A stretch of 7,491 nucleotides of DNA from Clostridiales bacterium (GTDB lineage Bacteria > Bacillota > Clostridia > Oscillospirales > Ruminococcaceae), in the NCBI GenBank assembly GCA_012523875.1, contig JAAYSW010000112.1:1-7491 (forward strand), written 5' to 3'. Every line of letters starts with the position of its first letter. Positions within the stretch are counted from its first letter, which is position 1. The position numbers and the translations under genes were made by a program. This document shows positions 1 through 6,607 of the stretch, one piece after another. The notes under the pieces are model-generated. The model worked only from the letters and a program-made list of their open reading frames with translations, was not told the origin of the DNA and searched no databases.

Positions 1-1241
1 CCATTTGCCATATTTTGTGTTGCTGAAAGATAACCCATTATATTTACATCTTCCGTTTCATCCTTATAGATGTCTATCGCCTGTTCAATAAGCCCATAAA
101 CATCTTCACCACCCATAGTTCCAACAGTGCAGATAATATAAGCATTAGGATTTTTACTCCGTACATCATTCAGGAAATTAACATAACCATCAACGAAATC
201 ACCCGCTCTCGTCTCAAAATCTAAGCTTAAATAGCTTGAATCATTAGTGCCAAGATTAATCACAACGACATCATTAGGATTACTTTCAAAATCCCATTCA
301 ACTGCATAATCATAAGACTTTCCAACTAGATTATAGCAATCCGGAACGAGGCTATCGGTATTTTTTTCTCCTGTTGTGTAGCCAGAAATAATTCCATGTC
401 CACTATAACATACTGCACTGTAATCAGCGTTTAATTGTTGTGCAGTGAGATAAGCATAGGATTTCATAAAATTTTCAGTTGAAGTGCTGAATTGTTCGTG
501 TTGGGATTCAGCCTCAACACCATACGCACAGGTTATAGAATCGCCTATAAATTCAATACTTAAATCCCTTTTAGCAACAGGCTTTATTGGGGTTTCAGCA
601 GATGAAGTAATTGAAATATTGCCAACACCTATAGCACCATTATTTGCTTCGGAAAGATGTATTACTTTCACAATAGAACTTCTTGAGCTTTCACCTTCAA
701 AAAGCTTGATTGTTTCTTCTTTCGTGGATAATAAGGCATCCAAAACTATTTCTCCATCCACTAAAATGGCGTACCTAGGTCTGTACTTTTCATCAGAAAA
801 AACTGAACCATCACCTTTAAGCTGTATTTCAGCAGATGTCCCCACTACCTCAAATTCGATAGCTGAACCGCTCTGCACAAGCCATGTAACATTATCTTTT
901 ATTAAATTTCTGCCTATGAGCTTGACATTATTAGCATTTGCAAAATAATCAGCCGTTACTAGTTCGTCAATATTATCATCATGTTTAAACAATTCTTTTT
1001 TTAGGCATATTAAATCAAAAATATTAATTTTTCCATCTGAATTAATATCACATTCTGTTACTAAATCTTCACTTCCTAAAATAGTTCTTTTTAATATTTT
1101 TACATCATCCGATACAGTAGTAAAAGATATATTTTCTTGATTACCAAGATTACCGTTTATGCTTGCGGAAACAGAACCGATTAGTAGATTATTCACTGCG
1201 GAAAAGCACAATGCAAATAATATTCCTCTTTTAAATTTCAT
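1..1241 (-). CDS. Secreted CE2-type carbohydrate esterase (SGNH fold) with dockerin-like segment, 3' end outside window
   Basis: Read on the minus strand from ATG at 1241, this gives about 413 residues without a stop before the left edge. Residues 1-27 form a signal peptide (KFKR, hydrophobic core, SVSA). Residues 43-86 resemble a type I dockerin: a first helix ending LKRTILG, then a calcium-loop repeat with D65, N67, D69, G70 and D76 followed by LICLKKELF. Residues 95-215 look like the beta-sandwich domain of CE2 enzymes. The SGNH hydrolase domain starts at about 228, with GDSIT (nucleophile S235), SGHG (280-283) and GTND (331-334). The catalytic His block near the C-terminus should lie just outside the window. 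CE2 members deacetylate plant polysaccharides; the dockerin implies export and attachment to a scaffoldin. The ribosome site AGGAGAGG lies 6 nt upstream. It is transcribed divergently from the sigma gene. The exact substrate is unknown. Confidence 0.85.
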   Translation of the reverse strand, partial: MKFKRGILFALCFSAVNNLLIGSVSASINGNLGNQENISFTTVSDDVKILKRTILGSEDLVTECDINSDGKINIFDLICLKKELFKHDDNIDELVTADYFANANNVKLIGRNLIKDNVTWLVQSGSAIEFEVVGTSAEIQLKGDGSVFSDEKYRPRYAILVDGEIVLDALLSTKEETIKLFEGESSRSSIVKVIHLSEANNGAIGVGNISITSSAETPIKPVAKRDLSIEFIGDSITCAYGVEAESQHEQFSTSTENFMKSYAYLTAQQLNADYSAVCYSGHGIISGYTTGEKNTDSLVPDCYNLVGKSYDYAVEWDFESNPNDVVVINLGTNDSSYLSLDFETRAGDFVDGYVNFLNDVRSKNPNAYIICTVGTMGGEDVYGLIEQAIDIYKDETEDVNIMGYLSATQNMAN

Positions 1242-1310
1242 TAATATCCTCTCCTCATTAAAAATAGATTATTTATGATGCATTTAATTTCGAATCTTAA
1301 ATCTTACAAG

Positions 1311-1337
1311 TAAATGATGTTATTATGTTACCATTTA
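1311..1337. repeat. Imperfect inverted repeat over the esterase -10 region
   Basis: TAAATG (1311-1316) and CATTTA (1332-1337) are perfect 6-nt arms around a 15-nt centre that contains the predicted -10 box. The centre is only weakly symmetric. It could be an operator for a regulator of the esterase, but short arms like this are also expected by chance in AT-rich DNA. Confidence 0.25.
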
Positions 1338-1353
1338 ACATCTATAAAGTCAA
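1325..1353 (-). promoter_or_regulatory. Promoter of the esterase gene
   Basis: On the minus strand, TTGACT (1353-1348) and TAACAT (1330-1325) are separated by 17 nt. A TGG just before the -10 gives an extended -10. This predicts a start near 1318 and a leader of about 77 nt before the ATG at 1241. Assignment is by consensus match only. Confidence 0.5.
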
Positions 1354-1523
1354 TGGATAGTTGGAACTTATGCTAAATTGTATTTATTTTATCTGAATTA
1401 TCTGTATTATAGTCATTCATATAATTAATAATTCTTTTTTGATATTATGGATATATATTAAATAGTTACAATGGAATTTATTTTCAAGTCATGATAATAA
1501 CCAGAAAATATTTTAAAAAATGC

Positions 1524-1552
1524 TTGACAAAACGGGAAATATAGTATATGAT
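1524..1552 (+). promoter_or_regulatory. Promoter of the sigma factor gene
   Basis: A perfect TTGACA (1524-1529) and TATGAT (1547-1552) are separated by 17 nt, the ideal spacing for the housekeeping sigma factor. The start is predicted near 1559, leaving only about 13 nt before the ATG at 1572. The mRNA would therefore have a very short leader and a weak ribosome site. Confidence 0.65.
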
Positions 1553-1575
1553 AAGTGAAAGCATATAGTATATGA
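1539..1575 (+). repeat. 13-nt perfect direct repeat in the sigma promoter and start region
   Basis: ATATAGTATATGA occurs at 1539-1551 and again at 1563-1575, a 24-nt offset. The first copy contains most of the -10 box and the second contains the ATG start codon. It may be a local duplication or a pair of regulator sites. Confidence 0.6.
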
Positions 1576-2258
1576 ATGGTGTGAACATTTTGTTGGCATT
1601 TAATACAAACTCAACTGGATTGAAAAGAAGTGAATTAAATGATATTGATTCAACCAGTGATAGCCTAGACAAAACTGGATTGGGTAGGAATGGCTTGCAC
1701 ATTAAAACTGATGAGGAGCTTGTGCAAATAGTACCATACGATGAATTTGCTACAACAACATTAATAACACGATATGTTAAACTTATTTGGGTGAAGGCCA
1801 ATATAATGGCAAATTCACTTGCTGATGCGGAGGATTTAGCTCAAGAAGGCTTTTTAGGATTGCTTAATGCTATTTCTAAATTTGACCATTCTAAAAAGGT
1901 TAAGTTTTCTACCTTTGCTGAAGTTTGTATAAATAATAAAATAAAAACTGCGTTTGTCAAAAATAATAAAATAGATTTGCCTATTGGAAATATCACCACG
2001 GCAGAGGATTCATTTATTGATGACAATCCTGAAAGCATATTGCTTCAAAAGGAAAGACTAGAAGAAATCTACAATAGCATCATCTCCTTATTATCTAAAC
2101 AGGAGTGGGAAATTTTAAAATTGTATCTTAACGATTCTTCATATCTGGAGATTGCTCAACAACTCGCTATATCACAGAAGTCCGTTGATAATGCAATGCA
2201 AAGGGTAAGACGCAAGCTTAAAAGAATGTGGAGGGCAGACCATTTTAAAAATTATTAG
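1572..2258 (+). CDS. Sigma-70 family RNA polymerase sigma factor, SigH-like
   Basis: The 228-residue protein directs RNA polymerase to alternative promoters. Region 2 spans about 62-130, with the core-binding segment DAEDLAQEGFLGLLNAISKF (85-104) and FSTFAEVCINNKI (112-124). Region 4 spans about 164-217 and ends in the helix-turn-helix YLEIAQQLAISQKSVDNAMQ (191-210) followed by RVRRKLKR. The SVDNAMQRVRRKL stretch closely resembles SigH/Spo0H. No SigI-type C-terminal domain is seen. The linker between regions 2 and 4 looks shorter than in SigH. About 45 residues precede the conserved part, more than usual. The upstream ribosome site (AAGTGAAAG at 1553-1561) is weak, so initiation at a later GTG or TTG is possible. 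The target genes are unknown; the divergent esterase is one candidate by position only. Confidence 0.85.
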   Translation: MNGVNILLAFNTNSTGLKRSELNDIDSTSDSLDKTGLGRNGLHIKTDEELVQIVPYDEFATTTLITRYVKLIWVKANIMANSLADAEDLAQEGFLGLLNAISKFDHSKKVKFSTFAEVCINNKIKTAFVKNNKIDLPIGNITTAEDSFIDDNPESILLQKERLEEIYNSIISLLSKQEWEILKLYLNDSSYLEIAQQLAISQKSVDNAMQRVRRKLKRMWRADHFKNY

Positions 2259-2293
2259 TTTAATTAATTCGGCTTAAACCGATTATTTAATAT

Positions 2294-2360
2294 GGCCCAA
2301 TAGCTTAATACTAGAGCGTTGTTTTAACAAAGGTGTCGGTGTAAATCCGTCTGTGGTCCA
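2294..2360 (+). other. tRNA-like remnant (degenerate tRNA)
   Basis: The segment reads like a decayed tRNA. The 5' GGCCC can partly pair with the 3' GTGGTCC as an acceptor stem. It is followed by TA, a D-stem GCTT (2303-2306)/GAGC (2314-2317) with a 7-nt loop, then a short TTGT/ACAA hairpin where the anticodon arm should be. Next come GTGTCGGTG and AAATCCGTC, as in the variable and T-arm of Firmicute tRNA-Phe, ending in TCCA. It is about 67 nt, shorter than a normal 73-76. The D-loop lacks the invariant GG and the T-loop lacks TTC. A functional tRNA is unlikely. It could be a pseudogene or a leader element of the zinc-ribbon gene. The likeness was judged by eye. Confidence 0.35.
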
Positions 2361-2391
2361 AAAATACTAAAAGCGTAAGCGAGGTAATAAG

Positions 2392-2667
2392 ATGTACGAA
2401 GACAAGACAGTATTATGCAAAGAATGTGGAGAAAATTTTACATTTACTGCAGGAGAGCAAGAATTTTATGCTGAAAAAGGCTTTGTAAATGAGCCACAGA
2501 GATGCAAACCATGCCGTGACTCTAGAAAGAATGCTTCTAGAGCAGAAAGAGAAATGTTTGTTGCAACATGTGCTTCATGCGGTCAAGATGCAAAGGTTCC
2601 ATTCAGACCAAAGGAAGACCGTCCTGTTTATTGCAGTGATTGTTTTGCTCAGATGAAGTCTGAATAG
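2392..2667 (+). CDS. Small double zinc-ribbon protein
   Basis: The 91-residue protein has two four-cysteine zinc ribbons. The first uses C9/C12 and C38/C41 and contains FTFTAGEQEFYAEKGF, the signature of the probable zinc-ribbon family common in Clostridia (zf-trcl type). The second uses C60/C63 and C81/C84 with VPFRPKEDRPVYC between them. The middle (42-58) is charged and probably a linker. No signal peptide or membrane segment is seen, so it is likely cytoplasmic. The cysteine pairs indicate zinc binding, but the molecular role of this family is not established; nucleic-acid or protein binding is a guess. GAGGT lies 6 nt before the ATG. No clear promoter was found, so it may be read from the sigma gene, and a strong terminator follows it. 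Confidence 0.85.
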   Translation: MYEDKTVLCKECGENFTFTAGEQEFYAEKGFVNEPQRCKPCRDSRKNASRAEREMFVATCASCGQDAKVPFRPKEDRPVYCSDCFAQMKSE

Positions 2668-2681
2668 TTTTAGACTTTAAG

Positions 2682-2713
2682 AAGCGTAACCGCATAGGTT
2701 ACGCTTTTGTTTT
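2682..2713 (+). terminator. Intrinsic terminator after the zinc-ribbon gene
   Basis: AAGCGTAACC (2682-2691) pairs perfectly over 10 bp with GGTTACGCTT (2697-2706) around a 5-nt loop. The run TTTTGTTTTT follows. This separates the zinc-ribbon unit from the DUF1858 gene. Confidence 0.9.
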
Positions 2714-2781
2714 TAGCTATTCCCTTAAAAGAATAAACGTAGATTAAAACAGCATAATAAAAACATCAAGGAGGATTAAAT

Positions 2782-2988
2782 ATGGAATTTAAAGTTACAA
2801 GGAAAACAATTATTGGCGATATTCTCGATGAGGATCCTAAGGTTTCACCTTTTTTTCTTGAGATAGGTATGCACTGCTTGGGTTGTCCAGCATCAAGGGG
2901 TGAAACAGTTGAGGAGGCTTGCAATGTTCATGGTGTTGATGCTGATGATTTAATTGGAAGGCTTAATGAATATTTCGCAAATAAATAA
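2782..2988 (+). CDS. DUF1858 domain protein (hybrid-cluster-protein-associated redox disulfide type)
   Basis: The 68-residue protein consists entirely of a DUF1858 domain. It has the N-terminal ITIGDIL-like segment (here KTIIGDILDEDP, 8-19), then FFLEIGMHCLGCPAS (25-38) with the C32-x-x-C35 pair, and a third cysteine C47 in VEEACNVHGVD. The family is found alone or fused to redox enzymes, and the CxxC is thought to be a redox-active disulfide; the substrate is unknown. It has an excellent ribosome site (AAGGAGG at 2768-2774) 7 nt before the ATG. It lies between two hairpins and so probably forms a single-gene transcript, although its own promoter is not obvious in 2710-2760. Confidence 0.85.
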   Translation: MEFKVTRKTIIGDILDEDPKVSPFFLEIGMHCLGCPASRGETVEEACNVHGVDADDLIGRLNEYFANK

Positions 2989-2991
2989 GAA

Positions 2992-3021
2992 ATAGGGCAA
3001 GCATTTTATTGTTTGCCCTAT
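2992..3021. terminator. Hairpin after DUF1858 gene, possible bidirectional terminator
   Basis: ATAGGGCAA (2992-3000) pairs over 9 bp with TTGCCCTAT (3013-3021) around a 12-nt loop. On the plus strand the following bases (GTTAATTTAAAATA) have no solid T run, so termination may be incomplete and let transcription pass into trmK. On the minus strand a T-rich TTTCTTATTT follows. Confidence 0.6.
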
Positions 3022-3039
3022 GTTAATTTAAAATATAAT
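3009..3039 (+). promoter_or_regulatory. Possible promoter of the trmK operon
   Basis: A perfect TATAAT lies at 3034-3039. The best -35 is TTGTTT (3009-3014) with a long 19-nt spacer. It overlaps the 3' arm of the preceding hairpin, and the start would be just upstream of the trmK ribosome site. The match is weak. Confidence 0.3.
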
Positions 3040-3060
3040 TTCGCATATAAGGGGTATTTT

Positions 3061-3744
3061 ATGATTTCACTTGATGCAAGGCTTTTGGCTTGTGCTGAAT
3101 ATGTAAGTGGTAAAGGCATTGCTTGTGATGTTGGGACAGACCATGCATATCTCGCTACATATCTTATAGAATCAGGGAGATGCAATTATGTTATTGCTTC
3201 TGATATAAATGATGGTCCCTTGCAATCAGCTAGGAGAACTATTGAAAAGCATCAGTATCAGGAAAGAATTGCATTAATTAAATCTGATGGATTAAAAAAT
3301 ATTGACAGTAATGGGATAACTGATGTTATTATTGCTGGCATGGGTGCTGAAACAATATGCCAAATAATAGAGGATGCAAAATGGCTTAGGAGCGAAGTAA
3401 ATCTCATACTTCAACCGATGACAAAGGAACCAACCCTACGTAAATGGTTATACATGAACGGGTTTGAGATTTTATGTGAACAGGCAGTAATAGAAGATGA
3501 TTATTCATATGTAATTATGCGTGTAGGATATACTGGAATAAAGAAAAGAATAGGCTCACTTATGGCTTATACAGGGAAGCTTGATTTTTCTAAGGAACAA
3601 TCGAAAAAATATCTAGGATCCAAAGCGAGGAGATTAATGATACAGGGTGAGGGCTTGCTTAATACGTCAGCAGGATTGAAACTTGGAAAAAGGAAGATAG
3701 AGCTTGCTAATAAAATAATTGAATTTATAGAAGGGGATAGGTAA
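3061..3744 (+). CDS. trmK: tRNA (adenine-N1)-methyltransferase TrmK (position 22)
   Basis: The enzyme transfers a methyl group from S-adenosylmethionine to N1 of adenine 22 in the D-loop of certain tRNAs; in B. subtilis this is YqfN/TrmK. The 227-residue protein has the Rossmann motif I CDVGTDHAYL (22-31), acidic D48 (ASDIN) at the end of strand 2, SDG at 75-77, IAGMGAE (91-97), and the family motif LQPM (117-120). The C-terminus is helical and basic. I chose ATG 3061 because AAGGGG (3049-3054) lies 6 nt upstream and the family begins here. An in-frame TTG at 3013 lies inside the preceding hairpin and is rejected. The stop overlaps the next ATG by one base (TAATG), implying translational coupling. 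The trmK-nif3 order is conserved in Firmicutes. Confidence 0.92.
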   Translation: MISLDARLLACAEYVSGKGIACDVGTDHAYLATYLIESGRCNYVIASDINDGPLQSARRTIEKHQYQERIALIKSDGLKNIDSNGITDVIIAGMGAETICQIIEDAKWLRSEVNLILQPMTKEPTLRKWLYMNGFEILCEQAVIEDDYSYVIMRVGYTGIKKRIGSLMAYTGKLDFSKEQSKKYLGSKARRLMIQGEGLLNTSAGLKLGKRKIELANKIIEFIEGDR

Positions 3745-4838
3745 TGATAAATATTAAAGATATTTACAATTTTCTTAATGAACTAGCACCGTTTGATTAT
3801 ACTGATAAGTTTGATAATACTGGATTATTGGTAGGTGATTTTAATGAAAAAGTAACTAAAATTCTTTTATCACTTGATATTACAAATGATGTAATTGATG
3901 AGGCAATAAATAGGGATTTCAATTTAATAATAAGTCACCATCCGATTATTTTTAATCCTTTAAAACGAATCAATAACGAAAGTCCAGTTTATAAATTGGC
4001 TAGACACCATAAAAATGCAATTGCCATACACACGAATTTGGATATGGTGAATGGGGGAATAAGTGATATAATGGCGGAGCTTTTAGGCTTGAATAATACA
4101 AGTGAAGTGCTTGAGCCAATTTATAAGAATCCATATAAGCAAGTAGTTGTATTCGTTCCTAGAGAGAGTATAAATGAAGTATATGATGCAATGGTAAGTG
4201 CTGGGGCTGGGGAGATTGGAAATTATAAAGGCTGTTCATTTAGTGTTTATGGGGAGGGAAGCTTTCAACCATCACAAGATGCAAACCCATATATAGGAAG
4301 CATTGGTAAGCTTGAAAAGGTTAAGGAATCAAGACTCGAAATGCTTGTAACGCCCTTAAAGCTCAATGCCGTAATTAAGGCTATGCTTAATGCTCACCCA
4401 TATGAAATGCCAGCTTATCAAGTTTTGGATAATCACGCATTATCTGAGGAGATTGGCTATGGGAGGGTTTGTGAGATAGAAGATGAAATTGATGCAAAGT
4501 CTCTTGCCGAAAAGGTTAAGGATGCTTATAATTGCTCGATAGTTAGATATGTAGATGGGGGTAAGCCAATAAAAAGAATTGCAGTATCTTCAGGTTCAGG
4601 TGGAGGGAATTATGAGCTTGCCTATCGAAAGGGTATAGATGCTTATATAACAGGTGATATAAAGCATGACCAGTGGATTGGTGCTAAAAATCTAGGGTTA
4701 ACTTTAATTGATGGTGGGCATTTTCACACAGAAAATATTGTAATTGATTATCTACAAAAGAAGATAAAGGAACGGTTTCCTTCGATTGATGTAGAGATTG
4801 CCGAAAATAATTTAGATGTAGTAAAATATATTGTATAG
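3744..4838 (+). CDS. Nif3-like dinuclear metal centre protein (YqfO family)
   Basis: The 364-residue protein has the Nif3 family's metal ligands in both halves: SHHP (64-67, H65/H66), HTNLD (96-100, D100), and GGHFHTE near the C-terminus (324-330, H326 and E330). Residues of about 130-230 form the inserted PII-like domain found in long members such as B. subtilis YqfO, including AHPYEMPAYQV (217-227). Members form toroidal hexamers with a two-metal site. The physiological role is unsettled; the old label 'GTP cyclohydrolase 1 type 2 homolog' should not be taken as proven function. The start codon overlaps the trmK stop by 1 nt, with GGGGATAGG just upstream. It is followed 17 nt later by rqcH. 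Length and motifs are normal for the long form. Confidence 0.92.
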   Translation: MINIKDIYNFLNELAPFDYTDKFDNTGLLVGDFNEKVTKILLSLDITNDVIDEAINRDFNLIISHHPIIFNPLKRINNESPVYKLARHHKNAIAIHTNLDMVNGGISDIMAELLGLNNTSEVLEPIYKNPYKQVVVFVPRESINEVYDAMVSAGAGEIGNYKGCSFSVYGEGSFQPSQDANPYIGSIGKLEKVKESRLEMLVTPLKLNAVIKAMLNAHPYEMPAYQVLDNHALSEEIGYGRVCEIEDEIDAKSLAEKVKDAYNCSIVRYVDGGKPIKRIAVSSGSGGGNYELAYRKGIDAYITGDIKHDQWIGAKNLGLTLIDGGHFHTENIVIDYLQKKIKERFPSIDVEIAENNLDVVKYIV

Positions 4839-4855
4839 ATTTGGGGGTGCTGAAT

Positions 4856-6607
4856 ATGGCACTTGATGGTGCGTTTCTTCATGCAATAAGACAGGAATTA
4901 AAGATCTTAATTGGCGCAAGAATTGATAAAATTCATCAGCCATCAAGAGAAGAGGTAGTTATAATTTTTAGGGCTATAGGGGGAAGTAAAAGGCTTTTAA
5001 TTTCCGTTTCTGCCAATAGTGCGAGGGTTCATATTACTAATAATATTATTGATAATCCTAAATCCCCACCTATGTTCTGTATGCTTTTGCGTAAGTATTT
5101 GGGTGGCGGAAAGTTAATTAATATTAGGCAGGTTGGGCTTGAACGAATATTATTTTTCGACCTTGAATGTACAAACGAACTAGGTGATAAAGTTTTATTA
5201 ACACTTGCAGCAGAGGTAATGGGTAAGTATTCTAATATTATATTGATTAATGATGAAAATAAAGTTATCGATAGTATAAAGCGTGTCGGTGAGGATATGT
5301 CAAAGGAGAGATTCATATTACCTGGAATGGCATATGAAATGCCTTCAAGAAGGGAAAGACTTGTGTTTTTAACAGCAAATAATGAGGAAATAATTGATGC
5401 TATTAGTAATTCAAGTAATATAGAATTATCAAAGGCATTGATAAGTATTTTTGAGGGTATATCCCCCATATTAGCACGGGAATGGGCATCTTATGCGACT
5501 AAAGGTCTTGAATTAAATATTGAAGATATTACACAAGAAATAATGGATAGGCTGATTTTTATAATTGGTAATACTAAGAAATCACTACTTGAAATGAATA
5601 ATAATTACACTGTTGTAAAAAGTAAAGAAGGCATGCTTAAAGATTTTTCTTTTATAAGAATTAATCAATATGGAACGCTTATGTACACATCTGAGATGGA
5701 TTCTGCGTTTGAAACTTTGGATTATTTCTATACGGAGAGGGACAATATTGCACGTTTAAAGCAGAGGGCAAATGATTTATTTAAATTATTGGTTAATACA
5801 TCTGAGAGGATTACAAAGAGGATAGTTAATCAAAAAGAGGAATTAGAAAAATGTAAGGATAAAGACCGTTTAAAACTCATGGGTGATTTAATTTCTGCAA
5901 ACATCTATAGGATAAATAAGGGTGATGAGAGTGTTTTGCTTGAGAATTTCTATGATGAAAATTGTCCTGTTGTTGAAATTAAGCTTAATAAAACCATGAC
6001 TCCTGCTAGGAATGCACAAAAATATTATTCTGAATATCGCAAGGCTGGAACTGCAGAAAAAAAACTTGCAGAACAAATTAAATTTGGCGAGGAGGAATTG
6101 AATTATATTGATAGTGTTTTTGATGCATTGACGAGAGCAAGTACGGAAAACGAAATAGCAGAATTAAGACTCGAACTGGCAGAACAGGGATATATTAGAT
6201 ATGGCAAAATGAAAGGTAGAATCCCTAAGGCATTGCCACCACTGGAGTTTATTTCAAGTGATGGATATACTATACTTGTTGGCAGAAATAATAAACAGAA
6301 TGATAAGCTTAGTATGAAAACAGCCGAAAAGACGGATATTTGGCTTCATACACAAAATATTACAGGTTCACATGCAATAATAATAACAAATGGCAAAATA
6401 CCACCAGACAGCACAATTGAGGAGGCAGCAATTATTGCAGCATATCATAGCAAGGCAAAGAATTCGTCACAAGTTCCTGTTGATTATACTCTTGCAAGAC
6501 ATGTGAAGAAACCGAACGGTGCAAAGCCTGGTATGGTTGTTTTCACTAATAATACGACAGTATATGTTCAACCTGATGAAAAAATCGTTGAGAGGTTAAA
6601 AATATAA
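4856..6607 (+). CDS. rqcH: Ribosome quality control factor RqcH (NFACT family)
   Basis: RqcH binds 50S subunits obstructed by peptidyl-tRNA and recruits alanyl-tRNA to add C-terminal alanine tails that mark the stalled peptide for degradation. The 583-residue protein starts MALDGAFLHAI, typical of the family. NFACT-N is seen in IDKIHQPS (23-30) and PPMFCMLLRKYLGGG (71-85). A helical, coiled-coil-rich centre spans about 285-450. The C-terminal NFACT-R domain contains ILVGRNNKQND (473-483), DIWLHTQ (494-500), GSHAII (504-509) and KPNGAKPGMV (552-561). At the Asp-Arg pair needed for tRNA binding in B. subtilis (D97-R98 in GLDR), this protein has GLER, E96-R97. I chose ATG 4856, with TGGGGGTG at 4842-4849, over an in-frame TTG at 4841, because the family starts MxxDG. 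The name fibronectin-binding protein is a legacy label. Confidence 0.93.
   Translation: MALDGAFLHAIRQELKILIGARIDKIHQPSREEVVIIFRAIGGSKRLLISVSANSARVHITNNIIDNPKSPPMFCMLLRKYLGGGKLINIRQVGLERILFFDLECTNELGDKVLLTLAAEVMGKYSNIILINDENKVIDSIKRVGEDMSKERFILPGMAYEMPSRRERLVFLTANNEEIIDAISNSSNIELSKALISIFEGISPILAREWASYATKGLELNIEDITQEIMDRLIFIIGNTKKSLLEMNNNYTVVKSKEGMLKDFSFIRINQYGTLMYTSEMDSAFETLDYFYTERDNIARLKQRANDLFKLLVNTSERITKRIVNQKEELEKCKDKDRLKLMGDLISANIYRINKGDESVLLENFYDENCPVVEIKLNKTMTPARNAQKYYSEYRKAGTAEKKLAEQIKFGEEELNYIDSVFDALTRASTENEIAELRLELAEQGYIRYGKMKGRIPKALPPLEFISSDGYTILVGRNNKQNDKLSMKTAEKTDIWLHTQNITGSHAIIITNGKIPPDSTIEEAAIIAAYHSKAKNSSQVPVDYTLARHVKKPNGAKPGMVVFTNNTTVYVQPDEKIVERLKI

Larger units (their letters stand above)
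1242..1571. other. Divergent intergenic region (330 nt)
   Basis: This very AT-rich spacer separates the leftward esterase from the rightward sigma factor. It holds the esterase ribosome site (1248-1255) and promoter (1325-1353), the sigma promoter (1524-1552) and a 13-nt direct repeat at 1539-1575. No RNA gene or small coding sequence is convincing in 1354-1523. The open frame read leftward through 1484-1801 is antisense to the sigma gene and has no family resemblance. Confidence 0.6.

Noticed and set aside
484..948. Open frame of 154 codons on the plus strand
   Set aside because: It lies wholly antisense to the well-supported CE2 esterase, has no ribosome site and no recognisable motif.
1484..1801. 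Open frame of 105 codons on the minus strand
   Set aside because: It overlaps the sigma factor gene and its promoter, and its product resembles no family; low complexity from AT-rich DNA.
2270..2281. CGG-CTTAAA-CCG hairpin as terminator of the sigma gene
   Set aside because: Only about 3-4 base pairs and no T run; too weak to call.
3013..3060. Upstream TTG start extending TrmK by 16 residues
   Set aside because: The codon is inside the hairpin after the DUF1858 gene; ATG 3061 has a good ribosome site and matches the family N-terminus.
4841..4855. Upstream TTG start extending RqcH by 5 residues
   Set aside because: These bases contain the ribosome site TGGGGGTG; ATG 4856 gives the canonical MALDG start.
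5029..5469. Open frame of 146 codons on the minus strand
   Set aside because: It is antisense to the NFACT-N coding region of rqcH, with no supporting start signals.
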